Notes: a model not told the origin generated them from the letters alone. DNA of 64,000 nt from Rhexocercosporidium sp. MPI-PUGE-AT-0058 (GCA_020746875.1 JAGTJL010000004.1:3100001-3164000), one strand, 5' to 3'; counted from the stretch's first letter, positions 1 to 14,769 are shown. A program made the numbers and translations.

Positions 1-2997
1 ATATCGTTTATTATTTCGAACGGAGAATAACTAAGCGAAGGAATAAGCGCTATAAAAGTCGACGAGCTTATAAGCTCGGGGGTATTAAAACTTTTAATTA
101 AGCTTTTAAGCTCGAAGGTAGAATTATTTATTTTCCTTTTAATTGAATTAATAAAAGTAATTACGCTATTTCCAGCTAATTCAATAGCTTTTAATTTTAT
201 TTAACCGCTTATTAATAAGAACTCGGGGGTGATTTAATTAAGAAAGAATATTAGACTTTTTATTTACGAGTATTTTAATCAGGTTTTAAAATAAACTGAT
301 ATTTTAAAATAATTAGCGTCTAAAAGCGTAATTAAAAAAAGTATCTTACGTAATATATTAAACTTTTAAAGTAATATAAGCCTTAAGCAGAAGTCGATAT
401 TATAAATTATAATTTACTTTAAAAGATTATACGACCGAGAGCGCGGTCTTAAGCGTCAGAAAGCACTTAAAGAAAATATCGACTTTAAGTAATTAAAAGC
501 TCTATTTTAAATAATTAAATACAAGGAGTATCTGTAATTATCGGAATCAAAAGAAGATAAAAAGTTAAGTTTACGCTTATTACTCCCGGCTTTAATTAAA
601 TTAAATTCCGGTTTATTTAAACTTTTTAAAAATAAAAAAATAAAAGACCGAATAATTAATAAAAGTCGAAAAACTCGAGTCAGTAATAAAGTAACGAAAC
701 CGAATCGAAGCGTTTATATAATAATTATTAAAGAGCTAATTACGGAATTATTATAATTATTAAGCAATCGCGAGCATTTAAAAGATTTTCTAAAGACTTT
801 CTAACTTAATTAAGAATTAATACGAAAAGACGGAAAAGACTTAAGCGTAATTCATATTATTATATCAGCGTTTAAACTTAAAAATATTGAAATTCGATAA
901 TTAAGTAAGCTCTTACAAATTCATTAATCGTAAATACTTAAGGACTTATTAAATTAAAAAGACTTTAAGAATCACTCGTTAAGAAAGCACTTCTGAGCCG
1001 ACGCTATTAAGGAGATTATTAACTTTAAGTCGCGTAATTACTAGAGAATCGTCAAATATACCTTCGCTACCGAATAACTAATTCCTTTAAAATAAATATT
1101 TCACGTTAAAGTCGATTCGTTAAGGTATTTAACCTACTATCGCTTCCGAGTCGTTATAAAAGGAAACTTATAGCCAAAACGTTAATTTTATTAATATATA
1201 TAACTACTTTAGCTATTCGCTCCTTCAGAATCGCTATAGCCATTATAACTTAATTTAATTTAAAAATAATTTAATTTAATATAATAAATGCTTTTATTAA
1301 TATTAAACGAAGTAAGATAAGTGCTTGCGTACGCTATTATTTACCGAACGGTTTTAAATAAGACGAAATAATAATAGAAGTTAATCGCGTATTTTACGGA
1401 CTTAGGGACTTACCGGCGCTATAATACGGTGATTTTATTTATACTTTAATAACTTTAGGATTAATTACTTATAAAAAAGAGCCTTATATATTTATAAATA
1501 AATAACGTACGGTATTTATAATATTCTATATCGACGATATTCAAGTGCTTTATTATATTTCGGCTCTTAAAGACGCCAAATTAATTATCGACGGCTTAAA
1601 TATAATATATAAGCTTACCGAAAGAGAGTAAACGAAATAGTTCTTAAGCGTTTATATTATTAAAGATCGATTAGCGAAGATTATTTCTTTAATATATAAT
1701 ATTTATATTCAAAAAGTTGCTTTTCGATTTAAATTAATAAATAGAAATTACTTAAATATATTATTATCTTAAGTCGAGTTATTAAAGAATCAAGAATAAG
1801 CTATTTTAGCTTAAATTAAGGAATTTTAAAAGAAGGTTAAATCAGTGCTTTATATTATAATTATATTACGCGTAAACGTCGCTTTTATTACTTTAAAGCT
1901 TTCTTATTTTTTAATTAATTCTTCCCGAAAGCATTTAACTATAGTTAATTAAATAATTCGTTACTTTTTCAGTATTCGTTTCTTAGCGATCACTTATAAT
2001 TATAAGCTGCGCGACTCTTACTTTATAATAATATTAAATACTTCTTTTATAAACGATATCGAGATAAGGTAATCTTTTAATAAATATATTTTTATATTTT
2101 TTAAAAGTTTAATATTTTAGAAAGCAGCTTTATAAAATATAATTATTACGTTTATAATATAAGCAGAGCTTCTTAAAATTAAGCGCATTAATAAGGAACT
2201 TATAATATTTCAGCGATTTTTTTAAAAATTACGCTTTAATATAAAAGTAACTTAAATAATTTTTTATAATAATTAATAAACGATTCGGTTAATCGTTAAA
2301 GAAAATTAGCGTATTTTTATTAAATTACCTTACGTTAATATTCAGAATATATAATTGCGTTAAGAGTTTTAAAAGAGCACTTTTATAATAGAATATCTTT
2401 TTATAAGTTATATATTAATTAACGGACTTATTAAAAACTTCGCTCGGCAGAAATTTAAAGCATTTATTATTTTTATTAACTTAATAGATATTCGTACTTA
2501 ATTAAAGCAATTCTTTTAAAAGACTTGCTTTAAAGTAGTTTTTTATATATATTCTTTACTTTTTATTTATTTTTGAAATAATTATATAATAAGCTTACTT
2601 TTTAATTAAAAAGCTTTATTTATATTATTATATATTCTTTTATAAAACTCTCTTTTATAAAATTCTATTTATAATTTTATTTTATTAAAAATTAATTAAG
2701 CTCGAGGGTATAAATTATTATATTTTAAAGAATTAATTACTTTTAACGATTCTTTAATTTAAAAGTAAACGCAAGTTTTAATTTCTAAAATATAAAAAGA
2801 TATTTAAAAAATAAGAAGTTTTTAAGCTTTAGAAAATAAGGAAGCAGCTTATTTATTAGAAAGTAAAAAGCTTAAAACCTTCTGAATTAACTCGCTTAAA
2901 GCATTAATTATCATATTAACTAGCTCCTTAACGCGAGTAGCTTAAGCTTTTTATTTAAAAGTAAGAATAATTTTACGAGCAGATATAACTTAGAAAA

Positions 2998-3074
2998 CTA
3001 GAATATTAAGGCCCGGATTATAAGCGCGAACATCTCCGATAGCAGCTTTAGTAGCAGCAGTAGCGCGAGCAGCT

Positions 3075-3108
<34 letters not shown>

Positions 3109-3430
3109 GATAATCAGCTGCTTCTTCGCTATTTTTCTTAACGAAGAGAGCATTCGCAGCGGCAGTAATCTTTTCTTTAATAATACGAGTATAAGTTATA
3201 AAAGCAATTAAAAGCTTTTTATTTTTTTAAGAAATTAATTGAATTAATTTGATTTTCCGGAAATAAAAGCAAGTAACTTACCGTTCTTTTTATTATCGTT
3301 ATCTCTTTTATTACTTTTAAATTTACTAGCAGTTCCTAAAGCAACTCTATTACTAAAACTAATAATAACGCCAGTAGCAGCAGCTCTACTAATATTATTA
3401 CTCTTAAAAGCGGCACGAACCGGGATTCTT
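2998..3430 (-). pseudogene. antisense ORF relic downstream of pol in copia A
   Basis: Read on the minus strand, this stretch encodes an Ala/Asn/Lys-rich polypeptide starting near R-x-P-V-R-A-A and ending near A-Y-N-P-G-L-N-I-L, the same protein as at 22,745-23,170 in element B. It is opposite to the copia gag-pol and lies between RNase H and the 3' LTR. Here an indel and several stops break it and an ATA/TAA triplet run has expanded inside it. No domain is recognised. Its presence in two sister copies argues that it belongs to the element and is not a chance ORF. Confidence 0.5.
3076..3108. repeat. (TAA)n microsatellite
   Basis: About eleven TAA triplets in a row. The sister copy near 22,840 has GCA/GTA triplets at this place, so the run probably arose when RIP turned an Ala-codon triplet repeat (GCN on the minus strand) into TAA and it then expanded. 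Confidence 0.8.
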
Positions 3431-3609
3431 AATTACTTTAGCTTTTAAAAAAATTAATTATAAATTAAAAAGCGAGAAAAAAGCAGCTAAATCGATTTAC
3501 TTTCTTGCTAACTTTATTCTCTAACGTATTATAATATATAAAGAAAGGAGCTTAAGTAATAATAGGAGTAATTACGTACTTATAGCCGGACGAGCAAGCG
3601 AAGTAATAA

Positions 3610-3614
3610 GTACT
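3610..3614. other. 5-bp target-site duplication GTACT, left copy
   Basis: GTACT lies immediately before the 5' LTR of element B and is repeated at 24,223-24,227 immediately after its 3' LTR. Across the junction the interrupted sequence of copia A continues: 24,228 onward matches 23,364 onward in element B. This fixes the insertion point exactly. Confidence 0.95.
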
Positions 3615-3798
3615 TGTCGTATAGGCACGGGCAGCTGCTCTCTTAGCACTGTACGTGACTTAATTAGGTTCTGCTACTGTAGACCGCCTTCAGGAGAATA
3701 ACTGTCTTTTCCTGATTCTTAAAGCTTTTAGAATAATAATTAATCACTTTAATTTAATTATAACTACTCGCAGTGCTTTAATCCACTTTTATATTATA
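3615..3798 (+). repeat. 5' LTR of copia B (184 bp)
   Basis: It starts TGTCGTATAGGCACGGGCAG and ends ATATTATA, from an original ...CTACACTACA. The next bases, GTTATAAGCCC (GTTATGAGCC in the 43-kb copy), are the probable primer-binding site. It contains an ACGTGAC motif near base 40. The same 184-bp unit occurs at 24,039, 24,893 and 43,145. Confidence 0.95.
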
Positions 3799-3989
3799 GT
3801 TATAAGCCCTGTTAATAAAGCTATTAAGTTAGTATTCTTCTTTTTATACGTTATTGATTTAGATAAAGCTTAAGAGGCAAGTTCGGGAGTAGAGAGCATT
3901 TATTATACGTTATAGAGTTTTTTACTTTATTATAAAGTGTAATTTATACCGCTGTTTTCCACTAACTCTTCGATTTCACTCTGGACGAG

Positions 3990-6900
3990 TATAAAAGCCG
4001 AGCAACTGGACTCGATACCTCTTTAATTATTCTTCTTTTATCGAATACTTAAAGCTTACGAGAGTAACCCCTTCGTTATAATAAATTTAATTTCAGCCTC
4101 TTTTTTAAACAATTGAACTCCTCTTAATTATAATAAGCGCACTTAGACTCTTTAATATTAAGCGTTTAAATCCTTTTATATCTTTTATAAAATATAGAAT
4201 TTAATAAACCCTACGTTATTAATTGCTTTTAACCTTTTCGACGTCAAACTAAAACCTTTATCGCTAGACGATTTAAAAGTATAATAGAATAAAAAAGCTA
4301 TTAAGTATAACTTTTAAGCTTAGGCGAAGTAGGACGAAAATGCTCGCGACCTTATAAAGAAAGGCCTTAAGTCGAGCGTATTATTACTAGTAAAAGTTAT
4401 AATTAAGAATATAACTTTAATATATATTACTTTTATAAAAGAATACATAAGGAAGCTTGTATAATAGACGGAAAAGGCTCGAGCTTATAAGGCAGCTTAT
4501 AAATAAATTCAGGAGATAGTTAATCTTTCTGTTTATTAAGGAGTAATTAAAGAATACGAGAACGAGTAAGCTCATATAGAAAAAGAGTAATTAACCGAGA
4601 TAATAAATAAAAACCTTTAATTAAAGTTATAAACTCTTTAATTACTCTTCCGGATTTTTAAGAGAGATTACGCTTTTTCGAAAACAAGTACTCGCACGTT
4701 AGTATAATTTACTTATAAGAAAAAGCTTACTATTATTAAAATAAGGCGAGTTAATCTTAAAAAGTAGTTTTAAAAATAAAAAGCGGCTTATTAAGATATT
4801 CTTTTATACGACTTACCGAACGTTAAAAAACCGCTAATAATACTTAACTTTATTAAGGCGGTATAAAAGAAGCTCGCATCGGAATAAGCGCGCGAACGGC
4901 ATTCTAAATTATTAAAAGATAATATTTTCGAAATAGTAAATTAATATTTTTATTTAATTACGTTAATTAATTATTTACTCTTAACGAAGAATTACTTATA
5001 GCTTTTAGATAATAAAAGATAATAAGCTTATATATTACTCTTAAAAGAAGATTAAATGCTTTCGTAACTCTATTAGTTTAATAAAACTAATCGCTAAATA
5101 CGTAAGTAAATACTTGCCCGTGCAAGTATCGCTTTTACTATTATAAAGCTATTAATTATTATAGATTCCGGTATTACTACGACGGCTCGACGGCGAGTAA
5201 CTTAAGGAACTTATTATTAATAAAAGAAATTAAAAAGACTTGACTCCGATTAAAAAGCGATTTCCTTGACTTCCGCCGAGAAATTACTAAACTTAATAAG
5301 AATATATTATTAATAACGTAATTAGCTTTCGGACCGCCTTCCGGTAATTCCTTTTCTATTTAAACATTAGCAACTCTTATAGCTCTAAAGCTAATTACTT
5401 TAATAAAAGCAAGATATTTTAAAAATATTTAAGCTTATTTTATAAGCCCGGAATTTCTCGACGAAGCTCTCGCTACTGCGGGGGTATACGTTATTATAAA
5501 TATAAATCGCTATTCGCTTATAAAAAGCACTTTACTCGATAACAGAATTACTATTTATTTAATAAATTCAAAAGTTCTTTTTATTCCCGGAAGCTTTATT
5601 AAATCTACTGCGGATAATAGCGTTAAGGCCGGAACGTTAAGTTTAATAATTAAAAGCCGCGGTACTCGAGTCTTTAAAGGTGCTCTCTATAGCTTTAATA
5701 GACCGAATATAAGCGATTTAACTTTCTCGAACGTCGCAGTCGTTAAAGGCTTTAATATTAATATTATTTTAAAAGCTCGTCTTTTGTAAGTAAGAGTTTA
5801 ATATAATAATTTAAACTGTATTTTGCGCATAAAAACAGCTAAAGATAATCTGGTTTTGAAGTAATTACAGCGATAGTTTAACTTAGCTTTCTTTAAATAT
5901 AAGCCTTTCAATTACTCTTCGGTTTTTCTAATTACTTGCCGTATTTTAATTCGCTTAAATTATAGCTTTTTAATATTTTTAACGTTAAAAAGAAGCATTC
6001 GCTAAGGCTTTTAGTCGAGTAGACGATATTTAAAGCTATGAGTCGACGAAGCTTACTTATAATATTTACGCGTAAGTTACTTAGGAAAGAAAGCTTTAGA
6101 AAACTTAATAAAAAGTGCGCGTAACGTTAAGATTTAAAGTTTAACCTAATTAAAATGCGAGTATTATATAATAGCTATTATATAATAAATAATAAGTCGT
6201 CGTTAATTAAAGAAAGCAATTACTTATTCTTTTTATTGCATTTCTTGGGATTTATTTAACTTTTTAATAAAGTTTAACGGGAATAGTTAGCTTTTATTAA
6301 TTAAGGACGAATATAATAAGAAATTCTATAAGCGGCTTTTGAAAACTAAAAAATTAATCGCCGTCTTAAATATTCTTAAATCGTTTAAAACGTAAACGAG
6401 ACGCTAATTCGGGCTTTTGGTTTGCAAAATACGCCAAAATAATAATACTTCAGTTATAAAGATTAATAAATTAATTAAATATGAAAAGTAGTATAAGAAG
6501 AGTAGTATTAATATTAAATCTACCTTCTTATATATATATTAATTTAATAGAGGAGCTGAGCGCGTAAGTAAAGAAATAATCGATAAATCGATCAAGATGC
6601 GCCTCTTTGCTAATTTACCTCGGGCGCTTTAAACGGAATCAGTAATAGCGGCAATTATTCTTTATAATATAAGTCTATCTGCTCGTAAAGGCTTCAAAAG
6701 TCCGAACGAAGTATTTTAAGCCTGGTTTAAGCAGTATTTTCGGTATTACGATCTTAAGCTCACGCTGAAGCTGATAACCGATTTACGGCTTAATTAAAGT
6801 AACTTATATACGTACGGCTATAGAGCTTACCTTATGATTAAAAACCGAGAAGCTCTCTATTAAAAGAAAGCTTTTAAAATCAACTCGCGAGCGCACTTTA

Positions 6901-9247
6901 GTTATTTAATTAAATACGTCTTATTTAATATTTATAAGATCTGAATATCTTAATTATAATATATAATAATAACTCGGAATGTTATTTTTAACGAAACTCT
7001 TTTTTATTTAAGTTCTTTAAATATAAAGAGAGCGGTCGGCTAGTTACGCTTAATATTAAAAGATTTTACGGAAATATTAAAAGAAGAAAAAAGAGATTAA
7101 GACGCTGGTTTTATTATAATTAACCGACTGAGCGCATTTAATATATTAAAATTAAAAATACTATTTATTATTCCGAACGGAAAATAATTAAGCGAAGTAA
7201 TAAGCGCTATAAAAGTCGACGAGCTTATGAGCTCGGGAGTATTAAAACCTTTAATTAAGCTTTTAAGCTCGGGAGTGGAGCTATTTGCTCCCCTTTTAGC
7301 TAAATTAATGAAAGTAAATACGCTACTTCTAACTAATTTAATAGCTTTTAACTTTATTTAACCGCTCGTTAATAAGAACTTAAGGGTAATTTAGTTAAGA
7401 AAAAATGCTAGACTTCTTACTTACGAGCACTTTAATTAGGTTTTAAAATAAGCCGATACTTTAAGATAATTAGCGTTTAAGAGCGTAATTAAAAGAAGTA
7501 TTTTACGTAATATATTAAACTTTTAAAGTAATATAAGCCTTAAGCGGAAGTCGATATTATAAGTTATAATTTATTTTAAAAAGCTATACGACCGAGAGCG
7601 CGATCTTAAGCATCGAGAAGTACTTAAAGAAAGTATTAGCTTTAAGTAATTAAAAGCTTTGCTTTAAGTAATTAAGTACGAAGAGCATTTGTAATTATTA
7701 AAATTAAAAGAAGACGGAGAGTTAGGTTTACGCTTATTACTCCCGGCTTTAACTAAATTAAATTCCGGCTTATTTAAACTTTTTAAAAAGAAAAGAATAA
7801 AAGATTAAGTAATTAATAAAAGTCGAAAGACTCGAGTCAGTAATAAGGTAACAAAACCGAATCGAAGCGTTTATATAGTAATTATTAAAAAGCTAATTAC
7901 GGAATTATTATAACTATTAAGTAACCGCGAGTATTTAAAGGATTTTTTAAAGACTTTTTAACTTAATTAAGAATTAGTACGAAAAGACGGAAAAGACCTG
8001 AGCGTAATTCACGTTATTATATTAGCGTTTATATTTAAAAATATTGAAATTCGATAATTAATTAAGCTCTTACGGATTCACTAATTATAAATACTTAAAG
8101 ACTTATTAAATTAAAAAGACCTTAAGGACTACCTATTAGGAAAGTACTTCCGAGCCGACGTTATTAAGGAGATTATTAATTTTAAGTCGCGCAATTGCTG
8201 AAAAGTCGTTAAATACTCTTTTATTACCGAGTAACTAATTCCTTTAAAATGAGTATTTCACGCTAAAGTCGATTCGTTAAGGTATTTAACCTGTTATCGC
8301 TCCTGAATCGTTGTAAGAGGAGACTTATAGCTTAAAACGTTAATTTTATTAACTTATATAGCTATTTTAATTACTTGCTTCTTCAGAACCGCTATAGTTA
8401 TTATAGCTTAATTTAATTTAAAAATGATTTAATTTAATATAATAAATGCTTTTATTAACGCTAAATAAAGTAAAATAAGTGCTCGCGTACGCTACTATTT
8501 ACCGGACGGTTTTAAATAAGACAGAATAATAGTAGAAGTTAATCGCGTACTTTACGGACTTAAGGACTCACCGGCGTTATAGTACGGCGACTTTATTCAT
8601 ACTTTAATAATTTTAAGGTTAATCGCTTATAAAGAAGAGCTTTATATATTTATAAACGAGTAACGTACGGTATTTATAATATTTTATATCGACGATATTC
8701 AGGTGCTTTATTATATTTCGGCTTTTAAAGACGCCAAATTAATTATCGACGGCTTAAATATAATATATAAGCTTACCGAAAGAGAGTAAACGAAATAATT
8801 CTTAAGCGTTTATATTATTAAAAATCGATTAGCGAAGATTATTTTTTTAATATATAATATTTATATTTAAAAAGTTGCTTTTCGATTTAAGTTAATAAAT
8901 AGAAATTACTTAAATATATTATTACTTTAAGTCGAGCTATTAAAGAATTAAAAATAAGCTACTTTAGCTTAAATTAAGGAATTTCAAGAAAAGGTTAAAT
9001 CAGTGCTTTATATTATAATTATATTACGCGTAAACGTCGCTTTTATTATTTTAAAGCTTTTTTACTTCTTAATTAATCTTTCTCGGGAGTACTTAACTAT
9101 AATTAACTAAATAATTCGCTACTTTTTCGGCATTCGTTTCTTAATAATTACTTATAATTATAAGCTGCGCGATTCTTACCTTATAATAATATTAAATACT
9201 TTTTTTATAAACGATATTAAGATAAAGCGATTTTTTAATAAATATAT
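3990..9247 (+). pseudogene. gag-pol relic of copia B (5' part up to gypsy insertion)
   Basis: Fragments of copia gag-pol are readable in shifting frames. The protease-downstream region near 5,690-5,790 reads N-V-A-V-V-K-G-F-N. The integrase C-terminal core near 6,553-6,700 reads M-R-L-F-A-N-L-P, which resembles the copia ANLP-LW region. The reverse transcriptase box F-Y-I-D-D-I-Q-V lies at about 8,682-8,705. Gag should occupy roughly 4,000-5,400. Many TAA/TAG codons fall where CAA, CAG or TGG are expected. The relic stops in the RNase H region at 9,247, where gypsy C is inserted, and resumes at 21,843. Confidence 0.8.
9244..9247. other. 4-bp target-site duplication ATAT, left copy (gypsy C)
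   Basis: ATAT occurs before the left LTR and again at 21,839-21,842 after the right LTR. The uninterrupted copia A copy has a single site at about 2,085. The solo LTR at 36,167 also has a 4-bp duplication (CTAT), which supports a 4-bp duplication for this family, one base short of the usual 5 for gypsy elements. Confidence 0.75.
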
Positions 9248-9531
9248 TGTGGAAGGGAAAACACCAAGCACATAACAAGAGGGTAATAAAGCAAGTGCCG
9301 GAGGGTAAACGTAGGAAATACCTATTTGACGAATACTAAAGATATTATATATTTAAGGAGTATAATTTATTAAGGGAGGAAAGAGGTATAATTTAAATAA
9401 AAAGAAAAAGTTATGATAATAAAAATCGTTATTGTTTTTTTTAAAAGATATTACCTTAAAGGCCATCTTAAATATAATAAGATACAGCTTAATTACGTGA
9501 CAAATAGACCTCTGAGGTCAACCCCATTATA
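9248..9531. repeat. left LTR of gypsy C (284 bp)
   Basis: It starts TGTGGAAGGGAAAACACC and ends ACCCCATTATA, from an original CCCCACCACA. It pairs with 21,555-21,838 and with the solo LTR at 36,167-36,450 (opposite orientation). All three are exactly 284 bp. Confidence 0.95.
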
Positions 9532-12500
9532 TGCGTCCCCCCCTTAAAGAACTCATGCTCGACCTTAAGTAAAGAAGTAAGAATTAATATTATAGCTTTA
9601 AAGCTTTAAATACTTAAAGGAAAATGAGTTTAAGTAAGGACAGGTAAGTGTTAAGTAACCTACACCTCACCTTTAAAAGCAAATAATCGTCTCGCTTAGT
9701 ACCTTTAAATATTATCTTTTACTTTATTACTTTTTTTCCTTCCTTTCCTTTTTAATAATTCTATTACTCTTTTTTATAATACTCTTAGAGAAGCTTTACG
9801 CGTCTCTTTATACTTATATTAATCTTTCTACACCTCTTAGTATTTATCGCATCGTTCTTGCCGCTTAAACTTGTCTTTTTAGATATTATATTCGAGTAAA
9901 CTTTAGCTTTAATAAGATTAAGGTAATTCTTTTAAAATAAATCGGCGTATAATTAACATTTTAAATAAATTCCCGACTCCTTCTCTCACGGCGTAAAGAC
10001 TAACTTTTCTTATAAAATAAAAATCGATCCCTATAACGCGTCGAATTCGTTAATATTCCCTTATATTTTAAGTTAGCGTGTTTTTAACGACCCCGCTCCT
10101 TCCTCATATCCTTACTTTAATAAATCTTCCACGAACCTTCTTAACCTCTTAATTATTATTAAAAACAAAAAGAAATATATTAAAGGCATATTAAAGAAGT
10201 AAGAATATATAAACACATAAAGTTAAAGGTAAATAAGTAATCAGAGGACGGTCTTTTCACCTTTAAGGTTCGAAGCATAATAAAGAAGTAAAAAAAAGCT
10301 AATCGAAGCATCTCTTTTATTAACTTAATTAAGTCTTTTTTTACTCTTATCTTTTTCTCTTTACTTTTACTTTTTTAATAAGTCGATATTAAATAGCGAC
10401 GAAGTCGGTCTTAAATAGTTCTCCCTCTTTTTATTTTAACGGTCATTATATTAAATAAAAGCGCTAATAATGCCTTAATAACTTCTTATTATATTTTCCT
10501 ATTATTTTTTAATAAATAAATAAATTATTATAAGCAGCTGAAATTTATTATATTTAAAGAAGGAAAAAAAGAGATACTATGCTCTATATATTGACTTCGA
10601 GCTGCTTAGTCTTCCTCGCGATCTCTCTCTTTTCCTAGCGGCAGGTTACGGGGTAAAAGCTTCTCGAGAATAACCCTTAAAGCTCTAATAAGCTATAAGC
10701 TATTTTAAACCGCCTTTATCGTCGCTTTCCGTCGACTTACTTTTTATTATTAATTAACTAAGAGGAGTAAGAGGCTAAAGGTAAATTCCTTTTTATTCGA
10801 TATCGCTAACTTCCCTTATTTTAATACTCTTTTAATACGATTTAAAAACTTAAAATAAAAACGTAGCTTTAATTGCCTTATTAAAATAGGAAGTGTTTTT
10901 AACTTTATTACTTATTTTAAGCCTTTATTAATTATATCGCAAGTAACCTCTGAATTAATAATATCGAGCTTTCCGGAAGTCCTTTTTCATTAAAGTAACC
11001 CCTTTTTATTTAAAGGTAAAGTTCTTTTTTAAAGAACTTTATATTAATACAACTTTATAACGACTTTAAAAGTAATAAAAGTATACCCCGAACACTTTTA
11101 TAAGCCGGTGTAAGCTAAGCCGGATTCTAAGTCTAAGGAAAAAGTAAATATATCTTAAAGGCGGAAGTAATAATACTCTTTCTTAATTAATTAATATTTT
11201 TAATTTAAGAGTCTAAGGACTGATATTTAATTAAAGGAAGCTCTTGACCTGAAGTCTAATTAATTTACTTAATAAAAGATAGCTTTATAAGGATAAAGTC
11301 AGAGAAATACTTATAGATAGCTTAAGTATTTATAATAAGGTATTATTTACCTATTTAAGTCTTTTATAAAATTATTATCGCGACGAAATTATAATAGCGG
11401 TATTTAAATTCCGATAAGCGAGATTTCGGAACGGCTAAAGAAGAGGCGTGTAATTTAAATTAATTAAAATCTCCTTTTATACGGAATAGTTTTGCTTATC
11501 TTATTATCTTAAAATTAATTAATTAAAACTCCGAGGAAATAAAGTCGTTATTACTTTAGTACTTCAATGCGTTATTTAAAATAGCTTAAGGTAGGCTCGG
11601 CTTATTACGGTATTTAATCCGCTGTCTTATACTTTTACTTTTAATTAAGTTATTACTATTAGCATTTAAGCAGCGTAAGGGCCCAGACTTAATAGCCGTC
11701 GATCGAGAGAACTTATAAAGTTTAATAATAACCCTTACGTTAAACTTTAGGCTTACGATAATTCGACCGCTAATTTCCGAGGATTAATAATTTAATTAAA
11801 AATAAAGCACTTATAATATAAAAGATTAAAAGCGTAAAGAAAATATAAAAAAGCTAAAAATTTATAACTTATTAGCCGTACCTACTCTACTCGTCTTTAG
11901 CTCAACCGTCACAGTCTCGGAGTATTAAGCTCCGTTTCTAAGCACGTTATATTAAAGTTATTAATATTTAAATAAACCTTTTATATTATTAATAATAGAT
12001 TTAACGATTTTTATTACCGGTATAAGGCAGTTATAGTAACTTATTTCCTTCATAATAACTTATAGCCTGTCGCGCGCTTTATTATTTATTTAAATATATA
12101 AATTAATTTCATTTATTTAACTTTATAAGCTCCTTTAAATCCTAAGTCGTTTAATTACGCGTAACTTCTTAATCGTTATATATTTTCTTTTTAAATTAAT
12201 AACTTATTTACCGTAGCCTTAAGAGCTGTTTTAATTAAAGTAAATCTTTTTTATTATAAAGTATTTAAATAATATTAAAGAAGAATTTCTAGTCTTCGAC
12301 TACCTTCGGGGACTTATTATACGAGCCTGCTTCGGCAGTATATCTCAGGGGGTTATTATTTTTAACGCCTGGCCTATTAATATATTAAGACTATTAACGC
12401 TTTAAAACGGCTCGTCGAAGGAATCTCGTCTAACTTATTATTTAACTTTTTATAAGATTTAATAAGAAATAAATGCTCGATTAAATTTTATTCTTTTATA

Positions 12501-14769
12501 ACGCAAGCTATAATCGACTTAATTTAATTAAACTACTCTACGAGGCCAAAATTCTCTCTGAGTTTCTTAGGGGCTTTTTTGGCTTTATAAAGTGCTAATA
12601 ATCATTATATTTATAAGCTTTCGAGCCTATACGTCCAGCGTCAGTAATACTGAATTTATTCGAAGGGCAGCCACCGTAAACACACTGTTTAACTCGATTA
12701 AAATACTAGTATTATTATTATGAAACGACTTATAAGTGCGATTAAAAGGTATTTATAAGCGTAAATAATGTTCGAAGTGCTGAGGGGATTTTTTGTCGTT
12801 TAAGGGAGAGCCCTTAGTGTTTTAGTATATACCTCTACTATTGTGCCTTAATCTTCGTTCCTCCCGTAAAATATAAAAGGTGCGTCTTCGCTATAGTTTA
12901 ACGTTCGATAACGCTAAGCGACGAGTTATAAGAATTATAATAAGGAATAGTTAATAGTATTAGTCGTAGCGATTAAGCTACTTATTGAAAGAGTAAGTAA
13001 CGACTTAATATTAACTTTATTCCGCGTGAATTAGCCTTTTAAGTACTTTAATAATAATTCCATCGTTTTATATAGCTTGTTTTATAAGCTCTTTAAAGTC
13101 TTTAAGGCCTTATAAATTTCGCTCCTCGAGACTAGGTTCAGGCTAGTCTTTACTATTATTATATTAAGTTATCGCTAAAAGCTCGTCGTTTTTATAATAA
13201 ATAAAGCGCTCTTGTTTATAAAATAACTTAAGGCAATTAATTATAAAAGTATTATAAAGGAGTATACCGTTATTTCTTAATTCCTTTAGCTTATAATAAC
13301 TCTTTTTAAAAAACGCTTCGTAAATTTCGTAAAGTCTTAACTATTAAAAGTTAAGCTTTTTATTCTTTAATATATCGATTTCCCGAATAAAGTCGTGCTT
13401 AAAAACTAAGTCTCTAACTTATAATAGCTTATTTCGAATATCCCTTTTTGCGTCGAAAGCTTCTTTTCCTTTTTATTTACGGCGTGTCTTTTAAAGCCTA
13501 GCTTCCTTTATATTATTATTCCGCATTTAATACTAAAGAATTCGAATGTAAATTAAATCGTTAATACTCTTAATATCTTTTAAAAAGAGGCTTTTTTAAG
13601 TAAAATAACGTATTTTAATAGAAAAAACTAATTCTTTATCGTAAATTATATAAAAAGAGGTATAATTTATAAGTTTATAAATTATAATACGGTCAGCGAA
13701 CAGAACCGCTAATAAGTTGCTTATCCAGTCTCCTTTTATTTTAAATAAAGCATTTTTAATAAGGCTATATCCTCGCTCGATTATATTATTAGCTTTCGCG
13801 TTATAAGCCGATATTTAAATTCGTCGAATTTCCACTTTATTTAATAAGTTAACGACTTCGCTTATATTCTTTATACCTCCATTGACTACTAGCTTTTAAA
13901 ACAGCTTATATCGGTAAATAATATCTTATTAAATGAAATCAGCGATACCTTTAGCCTCCTTCGAAGCAAGCGCCCTGGCTTCGACTTAACCGCTTATATC
14001 GTCTTAAGCGATAACGAGATACTTCTTCCCGTTCCGTATTAATATAAAAGTGATATCTAGCGCCTATTTTTCCATAAGTCCGTTCGAAGTAATTAAAATT
14101 ATAAGTTCTTTTTGTCGCTTAATATTACGTAATATGTATTTATTATATATTTTAACGAATTTCGCGGAGTCCTTAAAACAGCCTTTTTAGAAATAGCGTT
14201 AAGAAATACGGTAATATATGCTTTTTCTTTTTTTATAACCGGAGCTATTATAGCAGCTTCGCAAAATACATACTTTATCTTTGTCGGTGTCGATGACGAG
14301 TTTAATAAGTGCGCCTTTTAATAAAAGTCTTTAAATACGTTAATTATAAACTTTATATAATAATGCTTTTTTTTTAAATATATAAAAGGCTTTTAAGTTT
14401 ATACTTTTTAAAGTTTTAAGCGTAATTAAATAAATAATTATCTTTTAATAATACTCTTTATAATATTTTGAAGATATTAATAAGTCCGTTTCGCTTTCTT
14501 AGTCTGTACTTAAGTCGCTACTAGGTATTACTTAATCGTTCGACCTATCTCGCAGTTCTTAGACTTTTTACTTTATGTCGATAAGGATATCGCGTCTTCG
14601 GGTTAGCTTAAAGTCATCGAAGGTCTCTGGCTCTTTCATTAAGTCTTCCGTGCTTTCCGCTTTTATTAGGCAAATTCTAATTATATTAAGTTCAATTAAA
14701 ATCTAATCCTTATTGTTATTATTTTCGGTATTCTCTTTAATATCCTTAAAGTATTTAAGTCTTCTTAAA

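Larger units (their letters stand above)
1..3614 (+). mobile_element. Ty1/copia element A, 3' half of internal region (RIP-degraded)
   Basis: This is the downstream part of a copia retrotransposon whose 5' half lies outside the window. It aligns along its length with 7,156-9,247 plus 21,843-23,363 of element B. The reverse transcriptase signature F-Y-I-D-D-I-Q-V is readable at 1,524-1,547 on the plus strand. RNase H should follow at about 1,850-2,450. Stop codons occur every few codons and differences from the sister copy are mainly C/T and G/A, as expected from RIP. The element is cut at 3,614 by insertion of element B; its 3' remainder lies at 24,223-25,076. Confidence 0.85.

Noticed and set aside
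3076..3108. CRISPR-like or regulatory array
   Set aside because: Simple TAA microsatellite, and the organism is a fungus.
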